Source of the DNA: Ideonella dechloratans
GTDB lineage: Bacteria > Pseudomonadota > Gammaproteobacteria > Burkholderiales > Burkholderiaceae_C
Assembly (NCBI RefSeq): GCF_021049305.1
Contig: NZ_CP088081.1
Coordinates: forward strand, 3,720,001-3,784,000
Direction: 5' to 3'
Length of the DNA: 64,000 nt
Shown one piece after another: positions 24,469-32,827 of this stretch (position 1 is its first letter; each line of letters opens with the position of its first letter). The translations under genes were made by a program, and so were the position numbers. The notes beneath the pieces are model-generated. The model was not told the origin of the DNA. It ran no database searches and saw nothing but the letters and a program-made list of their open reading frames with translations.

Positions 24469-26472
24469 TCAGGCCGGGGCCGACACGCTGACGGCCGGTG
24501 CGGCCAGCGGCCCGCCGGGCGCCGGGCGGCCGAAGTGGTAGCCCTGCAGCTCGTCCACCCCCAGGGCGGCCAGCGCCGCGGCCTGCTCGGCCGTCTCCAC
24601 GCCCTCGGCGATCACCCGCAGGCCGAAGCGCCGGGCGATCAGCACCGTGCCCTCGATCACCGCCAGCGAACGCTCGTCGCCGGCCAGCACGAAGCTCTTG
24701 TCCACCTTCACCGCGGTGAGCGGGAATTCGCGCAGGCGCGACAGTGACGAGTAGCCGGTGCCGAAGTCGTCCACATGCACCTCCACCCCGCTCTGCCGCA
24801 GCGCCAGCAGGGTGGCCAGCACGCGGTCGATGTCGCCCTCGTTGAACACGCTCTCGGTCACCTCGATGACCAGGCGCTGCGGCGGCAGGCCGGCCTGCTG
24901 CAGCGCCTGCCGCACCTCGGCTGCGAAGTCGGCCTGCAGCAGCTGCTTGAGCGAGGTGTTGACCGCCACCTTGGGCGGCGGCCGGCCCGCGTCCGGGTCG
25001 GCCGGCCAGCGGCTGGCCTGCTGGCAGGCCTGCGTCAGCACCCAGTGGCCGATGGCGCAGATCTGGCCCGAATCCTCGGCCAGCGGAATGAACTCGACCG
25101 GCGAGATGGGCCCCATGCCGGCGCAGCGCCAGCGCAGCAGGGCCTCGTAGGCCTCCGGCCGCCCGCTGCGGGCCGACACGATGGGCTGGAACACCAGGGT
25201 CAGGCTGTCATCCCGGGTGGCCGTGCGCAGGGCTTCCATCAGGCAGTTGCGGCGGGTGTGCAGCATCTGCAGGGTGAGCGTGGCCTCCACGGTGCGCCCG
25301 CGGCCGCTGCGCTTGGCCTCGGTCAGCGCCAGTTCGGCCTGCTGCACCGCGGCGTTCAGGGTGTCCTCGGGCCGCCAGAGCCGGGCGCTGAAGCCCAGGC
25401 TCACCCCCACCGTCAGGCTGCGGCCTTTCACGGTGTAGGGCTCGGCCAGGGCCTGGCGCACGCCCTCCATGGCCTCGAGCACCTGGTCGGGCAGGGGCTG
25501 CCGCCACAGCAGGCTCAGCATGAACTCGTCGCCGCCCCAGCGGCACACCACCGGCGGGCGGCCCTCGCAGCGCGGCGCCAGCCGCTCCAGCTGCGACAGC
25601 AGGCGGCGCGCCACCGCGCGCAGCAGCAGGTCGCCCCACTCGTGGCCCAGCGTCTCGTTGATGCGCTTGAAGTGGTCCAGGCTGACCTGGGCCAGCACCC
25701 AGACATCGCCCTCGCGCCCATCCACCCGGCGGTGGGCCTCGGTCATGCCGCGGCGGTTGAGCAGGCGGGTCAGGGTGTCGTGCTGGGTCTTGTAGAGCAG
25801 GGCCCGCGTGCGGTCGGCGACCCGGCGTTCCAGCTCGGCATTGGCCTGCATCGCCTCGTCGGAGCGGGCCGACAGCGCCACCACCAGGGCCTCCTTCTCC
25901 AGGTCCAGGGCCACGATCTGCCGCAGCACCCGGTAGGTGGACTCGTGGCCGGACACCATCACCCAGGCAAAGATGGCCCCCAGGACGGCGAAGACCAGGT
26001 TGGGGGTGTCGCCCAGGTGGCCCAGTTGCCAGCAGGCCGGCAGCAGCACCAGCAGGATGAACAGCTTGCCCACCAGGCGCGAGGGCGCCAGATTGGCGGT
26101 GGCCCCACCCGCCAGGGCGGCCAGCACGATGAGGATGGTGAAGCGATCCACCCCCTGGTAATAGGGCACGCCCCACCAGGCCAGCGTGGCCCATTGCAGG
26201 CCCGCCAGGATCACGCCGGCGTCGTGCCAGCGCGCCCAGACGCGCCAGTGGCTGCGGCCGTCCTCGCGCCGCAGATCGGCGCGGCAGAGCAGGTACAGCA
26301 GGCCGCGGATCAGGGCGACGCCCACCATGCCCACCAGCCAGAGCCACACGGCCTCGGTCGCGTTGCGCCCCAGGCTGACCCCGACACCCACGGCAGCCGC
26401 GGTGGTGACCACCAACCCGCGGGGGTGGTGGACCAGCGTCTGGCGCCACAGGCGCTTTTCGTGTTCTGCCAT
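24469..26472 (-). CDS. Membrane-anchored GGDEF-EAL cyclic-di-GMP enzyme
   Basis: The 667-residue protein has a membrane part of about six helices (residues 15-190), a short coiled linker, a GGDEF domain (intact GGDEF near residue 313) and an EAL domain. EAL residues are intact: EALLRW near 443, the EVTES Glu, DDFGTGYSS, KVDKSF and AEGVET. Both cyclase and phosphodiesterase chemistry are therefore possible. The inhibitory RxxD five residues before GGDEF is missing (GRPP is found), so product inhibition is probably lost. It acts at the inner membrane on motility or biofilm signalling. The sensor input is unknown. Confidence 0.93.
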   Translation of the reverse strand: MAEHEKRLWRQTLVHHPRGLVVTTAAAVGVGVSLGRNATEAVWLWLVGMVGVALIRGLLYLLCRADLRREDGRSHWRVWARWHDAGVILAGLQWATLAWWGVPYYQGVDRFTILIVLAALAGGATANLAPSRLVGKLFILLVLLPACWQLGHLGDTPNLVFAVLGAIFAWVMVSGHESTYRVLRQIVALDLEKEALVVALSARSDEAMQANAELERRVADRTRALLYKTQHDTLTRLLNRRGMTEAHRRVDGREGDVWVLAQVSLDHFKRINETLGHEWGDLLLRAVARRLLSQLERLAPRCEGRPPVVCRWGGDEFMLSLLWRQPLPDQVLEAMEGVRQALAEPYTVKGRSLTVGVSLGFSARLWRPEDTLNAAVQQAELALTEAKRSGRGRTVEATLTLQMLHTRRNCLMEALRTATRDDSLTLVFQPIVSARSGRPEAYEALLRWRCAGMGPISPVEFIPLAEDSGQICAIGHWVLTQACQQASRWPADPDAGRPPPKVAVNTSLKQLLQADFAAEVRQALQQAGLPPQRLVIEVTESVFNEGDIDRVLATLLALRQSGVEVHVDDFGTGYSSLSRLREFPLTAVKVDKSFVLAGDERSLAVIEGTVLIARRFGLRVIAEGVETAEQAAALAALGVDELQGYHFGRPAPGGPLAAPAVSVSAPA

Positions 26473-26679
26473 TCAGGTACTGCCCAGATCCTGCAGCGAC
26501 GGCCTCGCCCGTGGTGGGCGGGCAAACCGCTGTCCTCGTCTCCCCGTATCGACCGGGGCGGAGCCCGACTTAAGGGCGGCACACCCACCCCGCCCCCCCG
26601 GAGCAACCCGGTTGACGGCACCCGGGTGGCGGTGGCATCAAGCCATCATGCGCGTCCGACGGATGCAAGGAGGATTGCC

Positions 26680-27012
26680 ATGGCCCTCAAGCACGCCTGC
26701 CACGACGAGGTCATCGACCCCTACGCCGGCATTGATGAACAAGGCATCGGGGTGAGCGCCAGCCTGCTGCGCACCCCCCACCTGCAGCTGATGCGCCTGG
26801 TGCTCAAGGCCGGCGCCACGCTGCGCGAGCACCGGGTGCGCGGCGAGATCACCGTGCAGTGCCTGCGCGGCGAGGTGGATGTCTCCACCCCCGAGCGCGA
26901 ATGCAGCCTGGAAGCCGGCCAGCTGGTGGTGGTGCCCGGTGGCGAGCCCCACGCGGTGACCGCCCGCAGCGACTGCCTGCTGCTGCTGACGGTGGTGCAC
27001 GGCATCACCTGA
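26680..27012 (+). CDS. Small cupin-domain protein
   Basis: This 110-residue single-cupin protein has TLREHRVRGEITVQCLRGEV as motif 1 and PGGEPHAVTA as motif 2. Motif 1 has only one His of the usual pair, so metal binding may be weaker than in typical cupins. The ribosome-binding site AAGGAGG (26667-26673) is near perfect. Its neighbours do not hint at a substrate: the GGDEF-EAL gene diverges from it and an alpha/beta hydrolase gene ends against it. Confidence 0.75.
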   Translation: MALKHACHDEVIDPYAGIDEQGIGVSASLLRTPHLQLMRLVLKAGATLREHRVRGEITVQCLRGEVDVSTPERECSLEAGQLVVVPGGEPHAVTARSDCLLLLTVVHGIT

Positions 27013-27018
27013 ACCGGC

Positions 27019-27846
27019 TCAGCACCGGGGCGGCCTCGCCAGAAAGCCCGCCACCGCGTCCAGCACCATCTGCGGGTGCTGGCGGTGAGGCACATGGCCG
27101 CAGCCGGGCAGCCGGGCCAGCGTGGCGGGGCCGCCCGCCAAAGCCATGAAGCGCTGGGGCTGGGCGGGCGAGCCGTATTCGTCCTGCTCACCGTGCAGCA
27201 CCAGCAGCGGGCAGCGCAGGCCGGGCAGCAGGGCGTCCAGGTTCCAATCGGCGAAGTCTTTGGACAGCCAGGTGTCCACCCAGGCGCGCAGCACCCAGGG
27301 CGCCTTGTCGCCGTGGTGGGCCGCCAGCCGGGCCATGGCGGGCGAGCTGCCGTCCGGCCCCACAGCGGCGAACTGCGCTTCGGCCGCGCGGATGCCGGCC
27401 AGCGTCAGCGGCTCCACAAAGGCCTGGGCCGATTCGAGCACCAGGGCCTCGCAGTCGTCCGGCCAGGCGTGGGCGCAGCCCAGGGCCATGCCACCGCCCA
27501 CGCTGTGGCCCAGGGCCACGAAGCGGCCGATGCCCAGCTGCGCGCGCAGGGCCGCAAAGCCTTCGCGGGCCTCGTCCTGCACAAAGCTCAGCGCCAGGGC
27601 GCCGGGGTGCGGGTCCGACCGGCCGAAGCCCAGCCGGTCGTAAGCGATCACTTCACGCCCGGTAGCCCGCGTCAGCCGGGCGGGAAAATCCCGCCAGACG
27701 GAGACGCTGCCCAGCGATTCGTGCAGCAGCACGATGGGGCTGTGCGCCCCGCCCTCGGCCTGCGGCGGCGCCCAGCGGCGGGCGAACAGCCGGCCCTGCG
27801 GCGTGGGGATCCAGTGGTCGTGGGTGGGAATGGGCGGCAGCGTCAT
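27019..27846 (-). CDS. Alpha/beta hydrolase
   Basis: The 275-residue protein shows the hydrolase core: HESLGSVSVWRDFPARLT (oxyanion region), GHSVGG with the nucleophile Ser, LHGEQDEYGSP with the acid, and GCGHVPHRQHP with the catalytic His. Thus the triad is complete. There is no signal peptide, so it acts in the cytoplasm on an ester or similar bond. Its ATG overlaps the stop of the MFS gene as ATGA, so exporter and hydrolase are one unit. They may together handle one toxic or signal compound. Confidence 0.85.
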   Translation of the reverse strand: MTLPPIPTHDHWIPTPQGRLFARRWAPPQAEGGAHSPIVLLHESLGSVSVWRDFPARLTRATGREVIAYDRLGFGRSDPHPGALALSFVQDEAREGFAALRAQLGIGRFVALGHSVGGGMALGCAHAWPDDCEALVLESAQAFVEPLTLAGIRAAEAQFAAVGPDGSSPAMARLAAHHGDKAPWVLRAWVDTWLSKDFADWNLDALLPGLRCPLLVLHGEQDEYGSPAQPQRFMALAGGPATLARLPGCGHVPHRQHPQMVLDAVAGFLARPPRC

Positions 27847-29276
27847 GCCCCGATGCTAGGCGCTGTGGCCGCGCCCCGCCCCGGGCTGCGCAGCAGGCTG
27901 ATGCCCGCCGCCGCCAGCGCCAGCACGGCCGATGCCGCCAGGCCCCAGCGGGCCGCCGGCCCGGCCGGCAGGGCGTGGAAGAGCAGGCCCATCATCAGGC
28001 TGCCCAGCGTCTGGCCGGTGAGGCGGGCGGTGCCCTGGGCGCCCCCGGCCGCACCGCTGCGTTCCTGCGGGGCGTTGAGCAGCATGTTGCGGTTGTTGGG
28101 CGTCTGGAAGAAGCCGAAGCCCGCGCCGGCCAGCGCGGTGAACACGCTGACGCCCAGCCAGGGGTGGCCCTGCAGCGGCACCGCCGCGCACAGGGCCAGG
28201 CCCAGGGCCAGCAGCGCGCCGCCGCCCGCGCACAGCCAGGCGGTGGGCAGGCGGTCCGACAGGCGGCCGGCCAGCGGGGCGGCCAACATCACCGCCAGCG
28301 GCCAGGGCGTCATCAGCAGGCCGGTGGCCAGGGTGCTTTGGCCCAGGCCATGCAGCAGGTAGAAGGGCATGGCCACGGTGGCGCCCATCTGCCCCGTGAA
28401 GCAGCAGACCGAGGCCAGGATGGAGATGCGAAACGGGTGGCTGCGCAGCAGATCCAGCGGAATGAGCGGCGCGGCACGCGGCAGCTCGCGCCGCACCAGG
28501 CCCACGCCGCACACCAGGGCCAGCGCCAGCAGCGCCGCGCCTTGGGCGGGTTGCTCCATCAGCCGGTCGGTGCCCAGCACGAAGGCGGCGAACAGCCCGG
28601 CGTTCAGGGCGATGCTGCCCACGTCCAGCGGCCGGTGCGAGCCCGCCACCCGCGGCAGCCCGACGCAGGCCGCCAGCACCAGCGCGCCGATGGGCAGGTT
28701 GATGGCGAACAGCCAGGGCCAGCTGGCCACCGACAGCAGCGCCGCCCCCGCCGCCGGGCCGGCGGCCGAGGCAGCGGCCACCGTCAGCGCGTTCCAGGCG
28801 ATGGCCTGGCCCAGCAACCGACGCGGGTAGGTGAAGCGCAGCAGCGCCAGCCCCACCGGCATGACGGCCCCGCTGCCCAGGCCCTGCAGGCAGCGCCCGG
28901 CCACCAGCCAGGGCAGCGACGGCGCCGCCGCGCACAGGGCCGAGGCCGCGATGAACAAGGCCAGCCCGCCGGCAAACACCCGGTGGTAGCCCACCCGCTC
29001 GCCCAGGGCCGCGGCCGGCAGCAGGCACATCACCACCGCCAGCTGGTAGGCCGTGGCCACCCACACCGCCTGGGCCGGCGTGGCCTGCAGGGCCTGGGCG
29101 ATGGCGGGCAGCGCCACGTTGGCGATGGTCATGTCCAGCACCACCATCACGATGCCGCCCAGCAGCGCGGCCATGGCCACCCAGCGGCGCGGCGTGGGCA
29201 GGCCATCGGCCACGGTCGGGGCGGCAGAGGGAGCGGGCGGCAAGGCGGGCGAGGCCGCGGCAACAGGTGAGGACAT
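27843..29276 (-). CDS. MFS drug exporter of the DHA2 (14-helix) type
   Basis: The 477-residue protein has 14 hydrophobic segments and the DHA2 signature VLDMTIANVALPAIAQAL in helix 1. LGERVGYHRVFAGGLALF supplies motif A and GRCLQGLGSGAVMPVGLALL motif B/C. DHA2 pumps use proton exchange to export antibiotics, dyes or metabolites. I start at the ATG at 29276; a TTG three codons upstream is an alternative. The first gene of an operon with the alpha/beta hydrolase, it is divergent from a broken LysR gene and downstream of a strong inverted repeat (29339-29371). Confidence 0.88.
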   Translation of the reverse strand: MSSPVAAASPALPPAPSAAPTVADGLPTPRRWVAMAALLGGIVMVVLDMTIANVALPAIAQALQATPAQAVWVATAYQLAVVMCLLPAAALGERVGYHRVFAGGLALFIAASALCAAAPSLPWLVAGRCLQGLGSGAVMPVGLALLRFTYPRRLLGQAIAWNALTVAAASAAGPAAGAALLSVASWPWLFAINLPIGALVLAACVGLPRVAGSHRPLDVGSIALNAGLFAAFVLGTDRLMEQPAQGAALLALALVCGVGLVRRELPRAAPLIPLDLLRSHPFRISILASVCCFTGQMGATVAMPFYLLHGLGQSTLATGLLMTPWPLAVMLAAPLAGRLSDRLPTAWLCAGGGALLALGLALCAAVPLQGHPWLGVSVFTALAGAGFGFFQTPNNRNMLLNAPQERSGAAGGAQGTARLTGQTLGSLMMGLLFHALPAGPAARWGLAASAVLALAAAGISLLRSPGRGAATAPSIGA

Positions 29277-29338
29277 GGGTGGCAAGGCTCAGCAGCAGGG
29301 CACCGCCAGCTTAGGCAGGCGCCGCCCGCCTGCCCAGC

Positions 29339-29371
29339 GCGTGGCGTGCAGGTCATTCATGCACGCCACGC
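29339..29371. promoter_or_regulatory. Perfect 12-bp inverted repeat, candidate operator of the MFS operon
   Basis: GCGTGGCGTGCA (29339-29350) and TGCACGCCACGC (29360-29371) pair without mismatch around a 9-base centre. It lies between the MFS start and the LysR-like pseudogene, where an operator is expected. The symmetric T-N11-A of LysR sites is not at its centre, so a different regulator could own it. Confidence 0.45.
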
Positions 29372-29421
29372 CAGGGTTGGAACCCAGCCCCGGCGCGCCA
29401 CGCCATGCTAGCTTTGCGCCC

Positions 29422-30352
29422 ATGCCCATGGCCCCCGACCTGAACCTGCTGCCCGCGCTGGATGCGCTGCTCTCCGAAGCCAGCGTGACCCGCGCCGCCG
29501 AGCGCCTGCAGCTGAGCGAATCGGCCATGAGCCGCACCCTGGCCCGCCTGCGCGCCACCACCGGCGACCCATTGCTGGTGCGCGCCGGCCGCGCCATGGT
29601 GCTCACCCCGCACGCCCTGGCCCTGCGCGAACAGGTGCAGGCCCTGGCCCGCGACGCCAGCGCCGTGCTGCAGCCCGCGGGCGAGGACTGGAACCTGGCC
29701 ACGCTGGAACGCACCTTCACCCTGCGCGCCAACGACGGCTTCATCGAAGCCTTTGCCCCCGGCCCTGGTGGCCCGCGCCGCCCGCGAGGCGCCCGGCGTG
29801 CGCCTGCGCTTTGCGCCCAAGCCCGACAAGGACGTGCGCCCCCTGCGCGAAGGCCTGATCGACCTGGACCTGGGCGTGCTGGGCCCGGCCGCCGGGCCCG
29901 AGGTGCGGGTGCAGGCCATCTACCGCGACCACTTCGTGGGCGCCGTGCGCCCGGGCCACCCGTTGCTGCAAGATGGCCCCCTCACCCCCGAGCGCTACGC
30001 CGCCTGCGGCCACATCGTGGCCTCGCGCCGGGGCCACGGCGCCGGGCCGGTGGACGACGCCCTGGCCGCACGCGGCCTGAGCCGCACCGTGGCGGCCATG
30101 GTGCCCAGCTTCCGCGCCGCGCTGTCCATTGCCGCGGTGACGGACCTGGTGGCCCTGGTGCCCGCGTCCTTCTTCGCCCACCTGGGCGGGCAGAGCGAGA
30201 CGCTGGTGTCCTTTGCCCTGCCGGTCAGCACCTAGCCCATCGTCATCTCCCAAATGTGGCACCCCCGGCTGGAGCGGGACCCGGGCCACCGCTGGCTGCG
30301 CGGCCTGGTGCTGGCGGTGTGCCGTGAGGCGCCGCCCCCCTCGAACTGCTGA
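29422..30352 (+). pseudogene. LysR family regulator, disrupted by a frameshift and an in-frame stop
   Basis: Residues 1 to about 110 form a good LysR start (LNLLPALDALLSEASVTRAAERLQLSESAMSRTLARLRATTGDPLLVRAG, then DGFIEAF). The frame then needs one base fewer: a C5 run at 29756-29760 with four Cs would read AFAPALVARAAREAPGV, the expected sensor-domain start. The sensor domain continues in the new frame to LPVST, where TAG (30233-30235) interrupts it. The same frame continues PIVISQMWHPRLE to a TGA at 30352, the normal LysR ending. Removing one C gives 930 bases, the usual family size. Two independent lesions suggest a real pseudogene, though each could be an assembly error. It would have regulated the divergent MFS-hydrolase operon. 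Confidence 0.8.
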
Positions 30353-30426
30353 TGGCGCCTGCGCCGGCCTCATGCACGATGGCGGGCAGCGTCCACGCCC
30401 GTGGGCCCCAGCCCGGGAGCAGCACC

Positions 30427-30927
30427 ATGGCGACAGCCCACACGCAGCAGGACTCTTCCCAACACAGCCACAAGACCTTGGCCGACCTGGGCGATGCCTG
30501 GCTGGCCTGGCAGATTGCGCTGCTGAAAGGAAACCGCCTGCCCCTGTCGGGCGACGTCACCCAATGGATCAAGACCTGGGGCGAGATCGTCGGGCAGGTG
30601 GGGCTGGTCAACTACAACATCGCTGGCTCGGGTGACCCCTTGGCCGAGCAGCGCATCGGCACCCAGTTCAGCTACGGCCGGCAACTGGGCAAGATCCTGG
30701 ATGCCTTGGTGCCGTTTCTCGAAGCGCACCGAGCGGAGTTTGCCCAGTCGCCCGAGCACCTGAAGGCGCTGGACCAGCTGGTGACCATGACCCGAGAGAT
30801 CAAGGTGCTGAAGCGAAACAGCGTGGAGGACGTGGTGAAGCAGGTGCAGCGCTGGAAGGGCGCGGAGGACCTTCAGGCCAGAATCCAGAAGCTGCGTGAG
30901 GCGCTCGACGCGTTGGACGAGGCATGA
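30427..30927 (+). CDS. Hypothetical helical cytoplasmic protein
   Basis: The 166-residue protein has no signal peptide. After a hydrophilic, Gln/His-rich start it is nearly all amphipathic helix, including LADLGDAWLAWQIALLKGNRLPLSG, a central RQLGKILDALVPFLEAH and a charged C-terminal coil (LQARIQKLREALDALDEA). I do not recognise the family. GGGAG precedes the ATG at 30427 by about 8 bases. Base composition is still high in G+C but lower than its left neighbours. It lies at the left edge of the low-G+C segment and could be related to it or to the resident chromosome. Confidence 0.6.
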   Translation: MATAHTQQDSSQHSHKTLADLGDAWLAWQIALLKGNRLPLSGDVTQWIKTWGEIVGQVGLVNYNIAGSGDPLAEQRIGTQFSYGRQLGKILDALVPFLEAHRAEFAQSPEHLKALDQLVTMTREIKVLKRNSVEDVVKQVQRWKGAEDLQARIQKLREALDALDEA

Positions 30928-31497
30928 GCGCCCCATCCCACTCGCGCCCAGGGCCGGGACCGAGAACGACGCCGGGCCGCAGCGCCAAGCGGGCCATTGT
31001 GGCCGTGGCGAGGAGGCCATGCGCCGACATCAGCTGGCGGCGTCGGCCAAACGGCCGACCAGGCAGTGACTTCACTCTGCCAACAGCAACCAGTCGCGAC
31101 CGGCAGTCTTTCGGCCGTATTTAACTTGATTCGGCCACGTCGTTCGAAGGTTGGGCCTGAAATGACTGGGGCCCTCGCCACTGACGGCTGGAGCTGACTT
31201 GAAATCAGCCGTCGGTCCGGCCCAGTCAACCTCGCAATCCAGCTTTGATCGCCAAGGTGGCACGGTCTAGCATGCATCATCCGTCCCGCATCCGTGCGTT
31301 TCTGTGCCCCGGAAAAGCACAGCGCGCCAGTAGATGCACTTCGTGCCAGCAGTGCGGAGACCCGCCTTCGTAGCTCGGCATTTTTCGATCCATCTAGCCC
31401 ATGCGCCCCGCGTTTCTCCGTCCGAATGCGGTGGATTGCCTTAGAGCCTATGTGCTACTCTCATCGGACTAAAGTCAACTCATCAATCTGCCTGCGC
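30928..31497. other. 570-bp gap rich in inverted repeats at the left edge of the low-G+C segment
   Basis: I see no convincing gene here. Several inverted repeats cluster in it: GTCGGCC/GGCCGAC at 31042-31048 and 31053-31059, an imperfect GGCAG-CTGCC unit near 31062-31081, and a nested structure whose outer arms are GACTGGG and CCCAGTC (within 31164-31227) and whose inner arms are GACGGCTG (31183-31190) and CAGCCGTC (31206-31213). Such repeats are common at insertion hot spots. An open frame covering 31294-31497 joins the next gene but its residues look non-coding. Confidence 0.5.
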
Positions 31498-32250
31498 ATG
31501 CCCAAGCCCCTGCCGCTCAAGCTCAAGAAGGAGCCGCTCGTTGAAGCCGCATGCCAGCTACGGGTTTCCTCGAGCGTTGCCCTGAACACGTTTTTCCCTG
31601 GCTTGCTACTGGCAAAGCACCAGGCTGATGTCTCAGACATTCAGCAGTTGCCCACGGCAATGATCCCGGAACAAATGCGAGCAACGCAGCCGGAGATGTC
31701 TTTTGTGGCGCTCGTGCAGCTGAAATTCAAGGGCGTACTAGTACTGATCGGTGAGCGGTCTGTGACGATTTCGAATGCCGCGCCTTATCTTGGGTGGAGC
31801 GGATTTAAGCCTCTCATTGAAGAAGTCTTCCATGACTTGCTCAGCTCTAAGCTAGTACCATGGGTTGAACGCTATTCAATCAAGTACACCAACGTCCTAA
31901 AGGCTGGTGAGGCTCTGAATCACCTTGAGGCGTTAGATTGGTCCCTGAAAATTGGTGATCTTACCCTGAACAAGAACGCCACTTTCTTACGCACTGAGAC
32001 GCTAACCGATGGCCTGACGACCATAGTCTCAATAGGTGGAGGGGTTACGGTTCAGGCAGCTGGCCAAGCGCCGGTGCAGGGATCGTTGATTGATATTGAT
32101 ACCGTGTGCGCAAGCAATCCTCAGAACACAGATATGTTCCTTGCCTCGATGTCCTCGGAGTTGGACAGAATTCGAGGCGTCAATAAGGCGGCATTTTTCG
32201 AGTGCCTGACCAATGAGGCTATCAATGCACTTGACCCTGTCTACGAGTGA
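31498..32250 (+). CDS. TIGR04255-family protein, first gene of a three-gene island operon
   Basis: The 250-residue protein starts MPKPLPLKLKKEPLVEAACQLRV, the entry pattern (LxxPPLVEAxxExRF) of the sporadically distributed TIGR04255 family. A later YLGWSGFKPLIEEVF and the C-terminal NKAAFFECLTNEAINAL also fit. The family has no established function and is patchily distributed, as expected for mobile accessory genes. The row 31921-31980 holds 29 G or C of 60, against 50 of 60 in 30001-30060. The start is uncertain since no clear ribosome-binding site precedes the ATG at 31498, but upstream in-frame codons look random. The 3' end overlaps the next gene by 26 bases. Confidence 0.75.
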   Translation: MPKPLPLKLKKEPLVEAACQLRVSSSVALNTFFPGLLLAKHQADVSDIQQLPTAMIPEQMRATQPEMSFVALVQLKFKGVLVLIGERSVTISNAAPYLGWSGFKPLIEEVFHDLLSSKLVPWVERYSIKYTNVLKAGEALNHLEALDWSLKIGDLTLNKNATFLRTETLTDGLTTIVSIGGGVTVQAAGQAPVQGSLIDIDTVCASNPQNTDMFLASMSSELDRIRGVNKAAFFECLTNEAINALDPVYE

Positions 32251-32827
32251 CCGTCAGTACGGTATGCCTCCGGGGCGGCTTCCCGGGACGGTTGGCTCTC
32301 TGAAAATTGCTTTCTCAAACTTGCCAGCAGCTTCGGCTGCTGCGAACCAGCCGGCACAGGCCGTTCCACGTAGTGTTACGGTCGTTAATCGGATCACCTC
32401 AGACACGCAGCAGTCATCCATAGTGAAGTCCGGGCTCCTGCAGGATGACCAAACGACACTGATCAGCCCGCCGGCGAAGGATGCAATCGGAGCGAATGGC
32501 CTCAGACGTCTGGAAGCCTTCTTTCATTTACAGGCAGGATGGGATGGCACGGCAAGCAAGCCGATTGATTTGAATTCTGTTGTGGTCTTCTCCCGCTTCT
32601 TCGAGGAGACTCGTTTAAATCCCAAGCGCTTGGGCGTCTTCATGTCCGCCAGAGGAAACGTCGTCGTCAACTGGCCGGAGCAAGATGGTCAGCTTGTTGA
32701 GTTGGAGTTCCATTCCAGCGGTGTGGACTACTTTATCGAAAGCTCCGGTGACGAAGGCACGGTAGCAAACAGTGATATCGGTTTCAGCAAGCTCTTCCAG
32801 CTCATTTCGGAGAGCGTTACAGCCTGA
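32225..32827 (+). CDS. Unrecognised protein, second gene of the island operon
   Basis: The 200-residue product has a poorly ordered N-terminal third rich in Ala, Ser and Thr. A compact C-terminal domain follows (about residues 88-195): LRRLEAFFHLQAGWDGTASKPIDLNSVVVFSRFF, RLGVFMSARGNVVVNWPE, VELEFHSSGVDYFIE. The alternating beta strands and the GWDG turn look like a small alpha/beta module, but I cannot name it. The ATG at 32225 has GAGG 6 bases before it inside the preceding gene; 32213 and 32264 are alternatives. Its TGA shares a base with the next ATG (TGATG), so the three genes are translated as a set. Confidence 0.65.
   Translation: MHLTLSTSDRQYGMPPGRLPGTVGSLKIAFSNLPAASAAANQPAQAVPRSVTVVNRITSDTQQSSIVKSGLLQDDQTTLISPPAKDAIGANGLRRLEAFFHLQAGWDGTASKPIDLNSVVVFSRFFEETRLNPKRLGVFMSARGNVVVNWPEQDGQLVELEFHSSGVDYFIESSGDEGTVANSDIGFSKLFQLISESVTA

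Noticed and set aside
31155..31230. Integron attC site
   Set aside because: A GTTGGGC (GTTRRRY) is present on the left, but the right end reads GTCAAC in place of RYYYAAC and the pairing does not follow the attC arms. No integrase gene is near.
31294..31497. Longer N-terminus for the TIGR04255 protein (68 extra residues)
   Set aside because: The added residues are Ser/Arg/Pro/Cys-rich with no family similarity, whereas the family pattern begins at the ATG at 31498.
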